64,000 bases of DNA from assembly GCF_043769475.1 (NCBI RefSeq), contig NZ_CP171729.1, positions 682,001 through 746,000 on the forward strand, read 5' to 3'. Under the pieces are notes generated by a model, which made no database searches, had not been told where the DNA came from, and saw only the letters and a list, made by a program, of their open reading frames with translations. Source of the DNA: Allomesorhizobium sp043769475. GTDB taxonomy: Bacteria; Pseudomonadota; Alphaproteobacteria; Rhizobiales; Rhizobiaceae. This document shows positions 16,011 to 25,585 of the stretch, in pieces. Positions within the stretch are counted from its first letter, which is position 1; every line of letters begins with the position of its first letter. A program made the translations under genes and the position numbers.

Positions 16011-18888
16011 GCGAGCGGATACTGCTCCTTCAGCATTTTCAGAACCAAGTCGCTCGAAATCGGCGCGCCGAACATATAGCTCTGCACGTATTCGCAGCCC
16101 ATCTGGCGTAGCTCCAGCGCGTCGTTCTCGTCGGCGACGCCCTCGGCGACCACCGACATGCCGAGCTCATGCGCCATGCTGACCATCGATTTGAGCAGGA
16201 CGGCCCGCTTGGGCGAGGCATCGTCGACAAAGCTCTTGTCGATCTTGATCGTGTCGAACGGAAAGCGCGTCAGATAGGCCAGCGACGAATAGCCGGTGCC
16301 GAAATCGTCGAGCGACAGGCCGATGCCAAGCTTCTTCAGCTTCGAGAGGACATGTGCGCTCTGCTCCGGATTGTCCATGATGGAGACTCAGTCAGCTCGA
16401 GCCGGAAGCAGCGCGCCCTCAAATTCGCGCGCGCGATCACCGAGCGCACGTCGCTTACCAGATCGCGGCGTATGAGTTGGCGGCTGGAGAGATTGACCGA
16501 GACCGACAGCGGCGCGTCGCCGATCTGCTTCTGCCATCCGGCCAGGTCATCGGCTGCGCGCTGCATGGCGAAAAGGCCGAGCTGGACAATCAACCCGCAG
16601 CTTTCTGCGACAGGAATGAAGTCGGAGGGCGGGATCGAGCCGCGGCGCGGGTGTTCCCAACGCAATAGTGCTTCGAAGCCGGCGACCGACCTGTCTTCAA
16701 GACGCACGATTGGCTGGTAGACGAGGTTGAATTCCCGGCGTTCGACCGCACGATGCAGATCCGATTCGAGTTGCAGGCGGTCGGTGCCGACCGAGCGGAA
16801 AGCGGGTCTGAACGGCTCTATCCTGTCGCCGCCGAAGCGCTTGGCCTGATGCATGGCAAGTTCGGCGTCCTTGACCATGTCCTCCGCCGAGGCCTGCGCC
16901 GATGTCCAGGTGATGAGGCCGACGGACGCTGTGAGCACGATCTCGCGCTTGGCGAAATTGATCGGAGCGCGTACCGCCTGCTTGATGGTGTCAGCGACCG
17001 CCGCGATGCGGACCGGATCCTGTTCCGACAACAACATCAGCGCGAACTGGTCGCCTGCAAAGCGCGAAAGCGAATCCATCGGTTTGAGGAGCCGGTGCAG
17101 GCGTCGCGCGATGGTCAGCAGGATTGTGTCGCCGGCCGAAATGCCGAGGCCTTCATTGACCTGCTTGAAGCGGTCGATGTCGATCACGAACACGGTGGGG
17201 CGGACTTTCTCCTCGGTTTTGGCGATCGAGATGACCGCCTCCAGCCGGTTCATGAAAAGCTCGCGGTTCGGCAGACCGGTCAGATTGTCGTGCACAGCGT
17301 CGTGCAGCAGGCGCTCTTCCGATTTCTTCTGCTCCGTCACGTCGACCAAGGTGCCGACGCAGCGGATGACCTCGCCATCGGACCCGACGACCGGGCGGGC
17401 GCGCAGCGAAAACCAGTGATAGTGGCCGTCAGCCCCGCGCAGCCGAAAACTCTGCGCCACGCGTCCGCGCCGGTGTTCGAGCACGACGTCGAGCGTGGTG
17501 CGGAAGCTGTCGCGGTCGTCGGCATGCAAGACCGGCAGCCAGTTGCGCGCCGGGCCGCCGAGGCTGTTTGGCGTGAGACCGAGCTGGATGCTGACGTCGG
17601 GCCGGGTCACCACGCGGTCGCGCAGCACATCCCAGTCCCAGACGATATCGCCGGAGCCGGAGACCGCCAGCGCCTGCCGCTCCAGGTCGCTGAATAGGCC
17701 CTGATGCAGCGCGCCGCCGGCAAATGCGTGCTGGATGACCGTGAAACCGATGAGCAGGATGATGAGGATCAGCCCGCCGCCCAGTGCCGGCTGGACGATG
17801 TCGTTGTCTAGCATGCCGGTGACCGTCATCCAGGAGGCGGTGAGCCAGGTCAGCACCATCACCCAGCTCGGCACCAGCATGATGGCGCGGTCGTAGCCGC
17901 GTATTCCGAGGAAGACGATCAGGCCGAGCCCGGTCAAGGCGGTGGCTGCGAAGGATAGCCGCGCGATGCCCGCCGCCACCGCGGGATCGATGATCGCCAC
18001 GCCGGCAATAAGCACGAGCCCGAAGATCCAGACGAAGGCGCCGTAGCTGAAATGGCCATGCCAGCGGTTGAGGTTGAGATAGGCGAACAGGAACACAACG
18101 AAGGTCGCGGCAAGGCTGACCTCGGTACCGGCCCGCCAGATCTGCTCGTTGCCCGGCGAGATTTCGATGACCTTGTTGAGAAAGCCGAAATCGACGCTGA
18201 TATAGGCCAGTACCGCCCATGACAGCGCGGCCGTCGCCGGAAACATCGACGTGCCCTTGACCACGAACAGGATGGTCAGGAACAGCGCCAGCAGACCGGC
18301 GATGCCGATGACTATGCCGCGGAACAGCGTGTAGGAATTGACCGTGTCCTTGTACGCCTCAGGCTCCCAGAGATAGACCTGCGGCAGCTTTGGCGAGGCC
18401 AGTTCTGCGATGAAGGTCACCACTGCGCCGGGATTGAGCGTGATCTGGAACACGTCGGCGTCGGGGCTGGCCTGGCGATCGAGCGCGAAGCCCTCGCTGG
18501 GCGTGATCGCTGCGATCCGGCTGGAGCCGAGATCGGGCCAGAACACGCCTGAATCGACCAGCCGGAAATGCGGCGCGACGATCAGGCGGTCGAGCTGCTG
18601 GTCTGTGGTGTTGGCGAGGGCGAAAACCGCCCAGTCGCCGGTCGAGCGCTCGTCATTGGCCTCGACCTCGATGCGCCGCACGATGCCGTCGGGACCGGGC
18701 GCCGTCGAAACCTGAAAGTTCTCACCCTGGTTCCGGTAGATTTCGACTGCACCCGACAGATCGAGTGCGATGTCGTCGCGCGCGATCTTGATCGGTTCGA
18801 CAGCCGAGGCGGGAGAAAGGGCGAACAGAACCGCCAATGCCGCAACGGCAAAGACCAGCAGTGCCCCGCTCCTGAAGAAATTCGCCAA
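16001..18888 (-). pseudogene. Membrane PAS-GGDEF-EAL protein, interrupted by a single-base frameshift
   Basis: The gene reads as two frames. Residues 1-835 (from a TTG start at 18888) comprise a signal peptide, an extracellular 7TMR-DISM-like domain, about seven membrane helices (190-395), a PAS/PAC domain ending in VDVTEQKKSEERL, a GGDEF domain and the start of an EAL domain, stopping after RLELTES. The second part begins at MDNPEQSAHVL (16378) and completes EAL. Catalytic EAL residues are all present across both frames: GFEALLRW, SVNLSS, LELTES, LDDFGTG, IKIDKSF, AEGV, YVQSY. The GGDEF site is AGDQF, so cyclase activity is doubtful. Adding one base near 16379-16388 restores about 962 residues. 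This is either a recent mutation or a sequencing error. Confidence 0.85.
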
Positions 18889-18891
18889 AAA

Positions 18892-19488
18892 TCAGCCCTT
18901 TGTCCTTTCGCCGAGCTGATCGTCCGCGATCAGGGCGTAGAGGTAGTGGTCCTGCCAGATGCCGTTGATCCTGAGGTAGGATCGCAAAAGTCCTTCACGC
19001 TGGAATCCGGCTTTTTCAAGCACGCGTATCGAGCGCTTGTTGTCGGGGATACAGGCGGCCTCGATCCGGTGCAACCTCAACGTATCGAACGCGAAGCGGG
19101 ATACCAGGCCGAGCGCTTCGAGCATGTAGCCCTGGCCGGCGAACTGCTCGCCGATCCAGTAGCCGATCTGGCCGGATTGCGCGACGCCATGGCGAATGTT
19201 GGCCAGCGTTATGCCGCCGACGAGCTTGCTCGCGCCGGTTTCGAAGATAAAAAAAGCGACGGATGACCCTTGCGCGAAATCCGACCGGTAGCGTGCGAGG
19301 CGCTGGCGCCATGCGCCGCGCTCCAACTCATCGGCCGGCCAGCGCGGCTCCCACGGCTCAAGGAAGCGCCGGCTTGCGGCGCGCAAGGCCGCCCATTCGC
19401 GGTAATCCGACGCGACCGGCATTCGGAGCATGACGCGCTCGCCTTTCAGCGCCGGATACTCGCGGCGGAAAAAGGGAAGCGCGAACAT
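18892..19488 (-). CDS. GNAT family acetyltransferase, RimJ/RimL type
   Basis: A 198-residue RimJ/RimL-like N-acetyltransferase, a group that acetylates ribosomal protein N-termini, other proteins or small molecules with acetyl-CoA. The acetyl-CoA binding loop is GYWIGEQFAGQGYMLEAL (Q-x-x-G-x-G/A pattern as QFAGQGY). The typical LHRIEAACIPDNKRSIRVLEKAGF block follows, with the family ending GLLRSYLRINGIWQDHYLYAL. It is 14 bp from the M16 peptidase stop and 3 bp before the PAS-GGDEF-EAL start, so the genes form one transcript. The real substrate cannot be inferred. Confidence 0.9.
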   Translation of the reverse strand: MFALPFFRREYPALKGERVMLRMPVASDYREWAALRAASRRFLEPWEPRWPADELERGAWRQRLARYRSDFAQGSSVAFFIFETGASKLVGGITLANIRHGVAQSGQIGYWIGEQFAGQGYMLEALGLVSRFAFDTLRLHRIEAACIPDNKRSIRVLEKAGFQREGLLRSYLRINGIWQDHYLYALIADDQLGERTKG

Positions 19489-19502
19489 GTTTGGGCGGAA
19501 CT

Positions 19503-20795
19503 TCAGACCGCGAGTTTGCGGATACCGGGATCGCTTCCGGTAAGAGCATCGCGGATTGCCTCATAGGGCGCCAGCGTCCCGACCGGGCCGACCGCGGTGA
19601 CGGTCGGCTTGGTCGAAAACAGCCGCGACGACAGATCACTCAGCCGTTCTACCGTGAGCGCAGAAAGCCGCTCCATGAGTTCGTCCTTGCCGATCGGCCG
19701 GCCGAAAAGCAGCATCTGGCGGGCGATTTGCGAAGCGCGGCTGGCGGGGCTCTCGGCCGACATGATCAGGCCGGCGCGGTATTGGGCGCGGGCCCTGTCG
19801 AGTTCCTCCTGCAGGATTTCGTCGCCGGACTTCTGCAACTCCGAGATGATCACCGGAACCAGTTCGGCTATGTCGCTCTGGCCGGTGGCGGCATGGACGC
19901 CGAAAATGCCGGTGTCGGAAAATCCCCAGTGAAAGGCGTAGACCGAGTAGCAGAGCCCGCGCTTCTCGCGCACCTCCTGGAAGAGCCGCGACGACATGCC
20001 GCCGCCAAGGATCATCGACAGCACCTGCGAAGCGTAGAAGTCGCGCACATGGTAGGCGCGGCCTTCGAAGCCGAGCACGATCTGCGCGTCCATCAGGTCG
20101 CGCTGCTCGCGGAAGTCGCCGCCGACATATTGCGCATATTGCGGCATCACGCTGTCAGACTTCGACCGGAAGGTTCCGAGCCGCTTCTCGACATCGCGCA
20201 CGAATACGTCGTGCTTGATGTCGCCGGCCGCCACGACGACCATGTCGTCTGCGCCGTATTGCCGCTCCATGAAGGCGTGAAGTTGGGCCGAGGTGAAGGA
20301 TTTGACTGTTTCGGGAGTGCCGAGGATGGAGCGGCCGATCGTCTGGTGGCGGTAGGCCGTCTCGGTGAAACGGTCGAATACCACGTCGTCTGGCGTGTCG
20401 TGAGCGGCGCCGATCTCCTGCAGGATCACATGCTGCTCACGCTCGAGTTCGTCCGGGTCGAATTCGGAATCCTGGAGGATGTCGGCGAGAAGATCGATGG
20501 CGAGAGGCGCGTCGTCGGCGAGCACCCGGGCGTAGAACGATGTCGTCTCCACGCTGGTGGCGGCGTTGATCTCGCCGCCGACATTCTCGATCTGCGAAGC
20601 GATTTCGAAGGCGCTTCTCGTGCTAGTCCCCTTGAACGCCATGTGTTCGAGGAGGTGGGCCATTCCATGTTCGTCATCACGTTCGTTGCGGGCCCCGGAT
20701 TTGACCCACACGCCCAACGCGACGGATTCGATGCTTGGAAGGGTTTCGGTGGCGACTGTCAGGCCGTTCGACAGACGGCTTACCTCAACACCCAT
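19503..20795 (-). CDS. M16 family zinc peptidase (processing-peptidase-like)
   Basis: The 430-residue protein belongs to the M16B group related to mitochondrial processing peptidase beta subunits. The inverted zinc motif HxxEH is HLLEH (residues 47-51) in DEHGMAHLLEHMAFKGT, and the downstream Glu ligand lies in the EREQHVILQEIGAAHD region. The C-terminal half carries the Arg-Tyr region that completes the substrate pocket (GGGMSSRLFQEVREKRGLCYS). Bacterial members digest small peptides; genuine targets are unknown. It is the second gene in the thrC > M16 > GNAT > PAS-GGDEF-EAL series, 11 bp after thrC. In many alphaproteobacteria an M16 gene follows thrC. Confidence 0.95.
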   Translation of the reverse strand: MGVEVSRLSNGLTVATETLPSIESVALGVWVKSGARNERDDEHGMAHLLEHMAFKGTSTRSAFEIASQIENVGGEINAATSVETTSFYARVLADDAPLAIDLLADILQDSEFDPDELEREQHVILQEIGAAHDTPDDVVFDRFTETAYRHQTIGRSILGTPETVKSFTSAQLHAFMERQYGADDMVVVAAGDIKHDVFVRDVEKRLGTFRSKSDSVMPQYAQYVGGDFREQRDLMDAQIVLGFEGRAYHVRDFYASQVLSMILGGGMSSRLFQEVREKRGLCYSVYAFHWGFSDTGIFGVHAATGQSDIAELVPVIISELQKSGDEILQEELDRARAQYRAGLIMSAESPASRASQIARQMLLFGRPIGKDELMERLSALTVERLSDLSSRLFSTKPTVTAVGPVGTLAPYEAIRDALTGSDPGIRKLAV

Positions 20796-20806
20796 ATAGA
20801 TACTCC

Positions 20807-22204
20807 CTAACGCGCCGCCCGCGTGAGGCGGCCAATATGATCTTCCACCGTTTTAAGGTCGGATGGCAACACCGTATACTTTTCTTCACGCTCCATCAGG
20901 CCCGACAGCCATTCCGGCAGCGCGGGCGCAACGCCACATGCTTCCTCGACGGCGGCCGGAAACTTCGCCGGATGCGCGGTCCCCAAAACGATCATAGGCA
21001 CATCGCCCGCCGCATGCAAATTGGCGACATGCATGGCGGTCGCGGTGTGCGGATCGAGCAGGTAGCCGCTGCCGGCCAGCGTGGCCTGGATCGTCGCGGC
21101 GGCCTCATCCATCGAGGCGCGGCCGGCGTCGAACTCGGTGCGTATCGCGGCGAGCGCCGCTTCGCCGATCGTGAACGCGCCCGATTGCTTCAGGCTGCCC
21201 ATGTAGCGCCGGACCGAAACCGGATCGCGCTTTGACGCCTCGAACAGCAGGCGTTCGAAATTGGACGAGATCTGGATGTCCATGGACGGCGACGTGGTCG
21301 CCACGACCCCGCTCATCCGGTATTCGCCGGTTTCGAGCGTGCGGGCGAGGATATCGTTGTCATTGGTGGCGATCACCAGCCGCTCGATGGGCAGGCCCAT
21401 GCGCTTGGCGGCGTAACCGGCGAAGATGTCGCCGAAATTGCCGGTCGGCACGGCGACGGAAACGGGCCGATCCGGCGCGCCGAGCGACAGGGCGGAAGAG
21501 AAATAATAGACGATCTGGGCCATGATGCGGGCCCAGTTGATCGAGTTCACGCCCGACAGCGAAACGCGATCGCGAAAACCGTGGTCGTTGAACATGTCTT
21601 TGACCAGGCCCTGGCAATCGTCGAAATTGCCTTCGATGGCCAGCGCATGGACGTTCGGGGCGGTGGAAGTCGTCATCTGCCGCTGCTGCACGGGCGAGAC
21701 GCGCCCGTGCGGGAAAAGCACGAACATGTCGGTACGATCGCGGTCCGCAAAAGCGTCGATAGCCGCGCCGCCGGTATCGCCGGATGTGGCGGCCGACATT
21801 GTCGCGTGCTGGCCGCGCTCAGCGAGCACATGGTCAACGAGCCGCGCCAGCAACTGCATGGCGACGTCCTTGAAAGCCAGCGTCGGCCCATGGAAAAGCT
21901 CGAGAACGAATAGGTTCGAGCCGGTTTGGACGAGCGGGCAGATCGCCTCATGACGGAATGTGGCATAGGCCTCGCGCACGATTTTCGCGAACACCGCCTC
22001 CGGGATTTCGCCTCCCAGGAACGGGGTGAGCAGCCGAATCGCCAGGTCGGGATAGGTAAGGCCGCGCATGGCGCGGATCTCGGCCACGCTGAACTCCGGC
22101 CAGCTATCGGGAATATAGAGTCCCCCATCGCGCGCCAGTCCGGCAAGCACGGTGTCCGAAAAACCGAGTGCGGGCGCTTCCCCGCGGGTGCTGACATAGC
22201 GCAT
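20807..22204 (-). CDS. thrC: Threonine synthase
   Basis: Converts O-phosphohomoserine to threonine with PLP, completing the pathway begun by thrB at 12224. The 465-residue protein shows MRYVSTRGEAPALGFSD at the N-terminus, the PLP lysine Lys112 in GPTLAFKDVAMQ, SGDTGGAAI for phosphate binding, and VPTGNFGDIFAGY. I start at ATG 22204 (MRYVST), which has GGACGG six bases ahead; an open stretch from 22228 (MHHNGR) would add eight residues with no homology. The neighbouring M16 gene is 11 bp downstream. It diverges from the lipoprotein gene at 22333. Confidence 0.96.
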   Translation of the reverse strand: MRYVSTRGEAPALGFSDTVLAGLARDGGLYIPDSWPEFSVAEIRAMRGLTYPDLAIRLLTPFLGGEIPEAVFAKIVREAYATFRHEAICPLVQTGSNLFVLELFHGPTLAFKDVAMQLLARLVDHVLAERGQHATMSAATSGDTGGAAIDAFADRDRTDMFVLFPHGRVSPVQQRQMTTSTAPNVHALAIEGNFDDCQGLVKDMFNDHGFRDRVSLSGVNSINWARIMAQIVYYFSSALSLGAPDRPVSVAVPTGNFGDIFAGYAAKRMGLPIERLVIATNDNDILARTLETGEYRMSGVVATTSPSMDIQISSNFERLLFEASKRDPVSVRRYMGSLKQSGAFTIGEAALAAIRTEFDAGRASMDEAAATIQATLAGSGYLLDPHTATAMHVANLHAAGDVPMIVLGTAHPAKFPAAVEEACGVAPALPEWLSGLMEREEKYTVLPSDLKTVEDHIGRLTRAAR

Positions 22205-22332
22205 CGTCATCCGTCCATTGTGGTGCATGCCCGCCGCGTGCCGGCAAGCCTGTGAAAATCCGCCGCCGTCAGTCGCATTTTTGCCGCGCGGTTGCTATAG
22301 ACGGCCTGCGTTTTGAAGGGGATGTGCGGCAT

Positions 22333-22905
22333 ATGGAGTTTCGATTGAACAATAGTCGTTTTATCAAGGGGTTCGCACTTTCCGGCTTTATCCTTGCCGT
22401 CGCGGGTTGCCAATCGGGCGACAGCGGCAACGTTCTGAATGCCGGCGGCGACAAGGCCGCGGATGAGACGAAGGTACTCGAAAGCGAACTACGCGCCTTT
22501 TGCCCGCCGGTAAAGCTGCGCGAAGGCACTGCCTATTTCAACACCTACACCAAGGGCGGCCAGGACGATCCGGCCAAGATGCTCTACCAGGCCTCCATCA
22601 CCGACGTGACACGAACCTGCAGCAATGCCGGTGGAACGATGACCATGAACGTGGCGGTGGCCGGCAAGGTCGTTCCAGGGCCGGCCGGAGCGCCGGGCAA
22701 CATCACCATGCCGATCCGCATTGCCGTCACCCGCGGCGACGAAGTGCTTTATTCGCAATTGCACAAATACCAGGTCGCTGTCGGCGACGCCTCTGCCGCC
22801 ACGCAGTTCGTCTTCAACGACACCAGCGTCAGCTTCCCGACCCCGCAGCAGGCGGATGTGCAGGTATTCGCCGGCTATGATGAGGGCCCGCCGAAGAGCC
22901 AATAG
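22333..22905 (+). CDS. Putative outer-membrane lipoprotein of unknown function
   Basis: A 190-residue protein with a lipoprotein signal: MEFRLNNSRFIKGFALSGFI then LAVAGC, giving a lipobox V-A-G-C with Cys26 as the lipidated residue. The mature part starts QSGDSGNVLNAGG and contains FCPPVKLREGTAYFNTY. It also has a pair of Cys residues (FCPP and RTCSNAGG) that may form a disulfide. The sequence resembles uncharacterised alphaproteobacterial lipoproteins, but I do not know a named family. The ATG at 22333 is the sensible start; the frame is open upstream only because it crosses the thrC leader. It lies between divergent thrC and convergent HAD gene. Confidence 0.7.
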   Translation: MEFRLNNSRFIKGFALSGFILAVAGCQSGDSGNVLNAGGDKAADETKVLESELRAFCPPVKLREGTAYFNTYTKGGQDDPAKMLYQASITDVTRTCSNAGGTMTMNVAVAGKVVPGPAGAPGNITMPIRIAVTRGDEVLYSQLHKYQVAVGDASAATQFVFNDTSVSFPTPQQADVQVFAGYDEGPPKSQ

Positions 22906-23592
22906 TCAGGCGTCCGACCATTCCGACAGCGCCAGGAGCACGCTGCGGAAATCCGCCCAGCGGCGGATGACGGTCTCGGCGCCCGCCTCCGTCAGAACGT
23001 CGGCGTGGCCGGGATAGCTGTGGGCCGCGCCGGTAAAGCCGATGACGCGCATGCCAGCGGCTTTGGCCCCGGCTATGCCGTGGACGGAATCCTCGATGAC
23101 GAAGGTGTTCGCCGGATCGGCGTCCATCGCGGCCGCGGCATGCAGGAAGACATCCGGCGCCGGCTTCGGCTTCATCACTTCCTTGCCGCATGAGGAGAAG
23201 ACGCTCCCCTTGAAGAGCGGCAGAAGCATCGTCTTCGTCAGCATGATGTCGAGCCGCCCAGGCTTCGAGTTGGAACAGATACAGCGCTTGCCCGAAACGG
23301 AGGCGGCCGCCTCGCGCGCGCCTTCGATGATGCGGACCTCGGCCTGAAGGCGGCGATCGACCAGTTCTTCCGCGCGGCCGATCAGCGACGCCTGGAAGGG
23401 GATCTGCGACTGCTCCTCAATGCGCAGCATGATGTCCTTGAACGTCAGCCCGGCATAGACCTCCGATAATTCCTCGCCCGAAATCTCGTAGCCGGCTTCG
23501 GTCAGAAGCTCGGCCTCGACGCGCGCGGCGATAACTTCCGAATCGACGAGAACGCCGTCGCAATCGAAAATAACGAGATCAGGCTGGGTCAT
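22906..23592 (-). CDS. HAD-superfamily phosphatase, PGMB/CbbY-like (IA group)
   Basis: A 228-residue HAD hydrolase acting on small phosphorylated metabolites, substrate unknown. The catalytic motif I is FDCDGVLVDSE (two Asp), motif II is the Ser of CICSNSKP, motif III Lys is in MKPKPAPDVF, and motif IV is FVIEDSVHGIAGA. A helical cap lies between motifs I and II, typical of the beta-phosphoglucomutase/CbbY type. I chose ATG 23592 (MTQPDLVIFDCDG); the upstream open stretch is leader. The stop lies directly against the lipoprotein stop, convergent. Confidence 0.88.
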   Translation of the reverse strand: MTQPDLVIFDCDGVLVDSEVIAARVEAELLTEAGYEISGEELSEVYAGLTFKDIMLRIEEQSQIPFQASLIGRAEELVDRRLQAEVRIIEGAREAAASVSGKRCICSNSKPGRLDIMLTKTMLLPLFKGSVFSSCGKEVMKPKPAPDVFLHAAAAMDADPANTFVIEDSVHGIAGAKAAGMRVIGFTGAAHSYPGHADVLTEAGAETVIRRWADFRSVLLALSEWSDA

Positions 23593-23707
23593 GGCAATCC
23601 GGAAAAATGGGGGGGAACAACGCCGAAGGCAATCGTGGCGCGGCATACACTATCGTCGCCGCGACGGCAAATTCCTGACCCGCTTCATTAAATATTTACG
23701 CGAAACG

Positions 23708-23715
23708 GTAACCAT
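23708..23715 (+). promoter_or_regulatory. Possible CtrA half-site upstream of ccrM
   Basis: GTAACCAT differs at one of eight positions from TTAACCAT, a known CtrA half-site variant in Caulobacter. It lies 42 bp before the ccrM start. A TTAA at 23688-23691 lies 16 bp before this site but at the wrong spacing for a full TTAA-N7-TTAA box. I see no GANTC site in the leader. Weak evidence by itself; see findings. Confidence 0.3.
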
Positions 23716-23756
23716 AACGGGGTGTAAACAGTAACGCGTATTCCGGGTACCCCAGC

Positions 23757-24887
23757 ATGTCAGCCGTGCGCTCTCTCGCCGAACTTCGCCCCCAGCCGCA
23801 AAAGGCCAATTGGCTCGACACCATCATGAAAGGCGACTGCGTCGCGGCGATGGACCGGCTGCCGGAAAAATCCGTCGACCTAGTGTTTGCCGACCCGCCC
23901 TACAATCTGCAGCTCAACGGGGACCTGCACCGTCCCGACCAGTCGAAGGTCGATGCGGTCGACGATGCGTGGGACCAGTTCGACAGCTTCGCCGCCTACG
24001 ATGCCTTCTCCCGCGCGTGGCTGCTTGCGGCGCGGCGCGTCCTGAAGCCGAACGGCACGATCTGGGTGATCGGCTCCTATCACAACATCTTCCGCGTCGG
24101 CTCGACGCTGCAGGATCTCGGCTTCTGGATCCTGAACGATGTCGTCTGGCGCAAGACCAACCCGATGCCGAACTTTCGCGGCCGACGTTTCCAGAACGCG
24201 CATGAGACGCTGATCTGGGCCTCGCGCGACCAGAACGGGAAGGGCTATACGTTTAACTATGATGCGCTGAAGGCGGCCAATGACGACGTGCAGATGCGCT
24301 CCGACTGGCTGTTTCCGATCTGCACCGGCGCCGAAAGGCTGAAGAACGACAACGGTGACAAACTGCATCCGACGCAGAAGCCGGAGGCGCTGCTGGCCCG
24401 CGTGATGCTGGCCTCGACAAAGCCGGGGGACGTGGTGCTTGATCCTTTCTTCGGCTCCGGAACGACCGGCGCTGTGGCCAAGCGCCTCGGCCGCCATTTT
24501 GTCGGCATCGAGCGCGAGCAGGATTATATCGACGCCGCCAACGAGCGCATTGCCGCCGTTGTGCCAATGGAGGATGCCGACCTGACTGTGCTCTCCGGCA
24601 AGCGGGCCGAGCCGCGCGTCGCTTTCGTCAGCCTGATCGACGCCGGCATCATGAAACCGGGCACCGTGCTCTACGATGCGAGAAAGCGCTTTGCCGCGAA
24701 AGTCCGTCCGGATGGCACGCTAGCCGCCGGCACGACGGCTGGCTCGATCCATCGGGTGGGAGCCGAATTGCAGGGGCTCGACGCCTGCAATGGCTGGACC
24801 TTCTGGCACTATGAGCGCAATGGCGGGCTGACCCAGATCGACGAACTGCGCCGCATCGCTCGCCTCGGCATGGAGCGCGCGGGCTAA
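23757..24887 (+). CDS. ccrM: Cell-cycle DNA adenine methyltransferase CcrM (GANTC specific)
   Basis: CcrM methylates adenine in GANTC late in the cell cycle and is essential or important in many alphaproteobacteria. The 376-residue enzyme is a beta-class methyltransferase: catalytic DPPY at 46-49 (ADPPYNLQLNGDL), the target domain, and SAM motif FGSGTTG at 232-238. The C-terminal extension (after about 280, GIMKPGTVLYDARKRF) is the RAMA-type DNA-binding domain found in CcrM. The start MSAVRSLAEL fits other rhizobial CcrM proteins. Overall length matches the family. It stands alone between divergent and convergent HAD genes. Confidence 0.96.
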   Translation: MSAVRSLAELRPQPQKANWLDTIMKGDCVAAMDRLPEKSVDLVFADPPYNLQLNGDLHRPDQSKVDAVDDAWDQFDSFAAYDAFSRAWLLAARRVLKPNGTIWVIGSYHNIFRVGSTLQDLGFWILNDVVWRKTNPMPNFRGRRFQNAHETLIWASRDQNGKGYTFNYDALKAANDDVQMRSDWLFPICTGAERLKNDNGDKLHPTQKPEALLARVMLASTKPGDVVLDPFFGSGTTGAVAKRLGRHFVGIEREQDYIDAANERIAAVVPMEDADLTVLSGKRAEPRVAFVSLIDAGIMKPGTVLYDARKRFAAKVRPDGTLAAGTTAGSIHRVGAELQGLDACNGWTFWHYERNGGLTQIDELRRIARLGMERAG

Positions 24888-24896
24888 AGTGTTGGC

Positions 24897-24924
24897 ATTC
24901 AGGTGAGGCCGGCCTGACCTGAAT
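24897..24924. terminator. 28-bp near-perfect palindrome between convergent ccrM and HAD genes
   Basis: The 28 bases read almost the same on both strands, with outer arms ATTCAGGT and ACCTGAAT and inner GGCCGGCC; only one symmetric position pair is mismatched. It begins 10 bp after the ccrM stop and lies before the convergent HAD stop at 24974. No U-tract follows on either strand. A bidirectional terminator or mRNA-end protector is the simplest reading; a protein-binding site is the alternative. Confidence 0.45.
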
Positions 24925-24973
24925 CTCAATCACCCCTAGATCAACTCAGTTTACCGATGGGCCGGGGCTCCAG

Positions 24974-25585
24974 TCACCGGCTGATCCCGAAACGCTCGAG
25001 GTCCTCCTCGAGCGTTTTGGCATTCTGGAACAGTACGGCCTGCCAGCCGGCGGCCTTCGCGCCGTCGACATTTTTCTGGCTGTCGTCGATGAACAGCGAG
25101 GCCGCCGGATCGAGGCCGAACGTCTTGGCATGGTGGTCGTAGATGCCGCGATCCGGCTTGATCATGCCGATCTGGCCCGAGACCGTGACGCCGCGGGGAC
25201 GTTCCAGAAAAGGAAAGCGCCCGCGCGCCTCTGAAAACGTGTCGGCGGCCCAGTTCGTCAGCAAGGTCACGTCGTGTCCGGCTTCGATCAGGCCCTCCAT
25301 CAGCTCGACGCTATCGTCATAGGCGTGCGGCGCCATCTCGTGCCAGCAGAGGCGGAAGTTGCGGATGTTTTCGGCGTGCTCCGGATGCGTCTTGAGCAGC
25401 AGTTCCTCGGCCTCTTCCCAAGTTCGGCCGCGATCCTGCTCGATGTTCCAGGCCGGTGTGCAGACATTCTCGAAAAACCAGCGGCGCTCTTCCGGGTCCG
25501 GAATGAGCCGGCTGAACGGCAGGTCGGGATCGTAGTGGATCAGGACCTTGCCGATGTCGAACACGATATGACGGATTTCGCTCAT
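24974..25585 (-). CDS. HAD-superfamily hydrolase, YihX-like
   Basis: A 203-residue HAD-IA hydrolase. Motif I is VFDIGKVLIH, where the usual second Asp (+2) is replaced by Gly; this DxG form also occurs in the YihX subgroup and does not by itself imply loss of activity. Motif II is TLLTNWA, Lys is in GMIKPDRGIYD and motif IV is FIDDSQKNVDGA. YihX of E. coli is a sugar-1-phosphate phosphatase; whether this protein acts the same way is not known. The ATG overlaps the mutY stop by 4 bp, so the two are cotranscribed. Confidence 0.88.
   Translation of the reverse strand: MSEIRHIVFDIGKVLIHYDPDLPFSRLIPDPEERRWFFENVCTPAWNIEQDRGRTWEEAEELLLKTHPEHAENIRNFRLCWHEMAPHAYDDSVELMEGLIEAGHDVTLLTNWAADTFSEARGRFPFLERPRGVTVSGQIGMIKPDRGIYDHHAKTFGLDPAASLFIDDSQKNVDGAKAAGWQAVLFQNAKTLEEDLERFGISR

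Noticed and set aside
16001..16378. The downstream EAL half as an independent gene starting at ATG 16378
   Set aside because: No ribosome site before it and it lacks the first half of the EAL domain; it is better read as the broken end of the larger gene.
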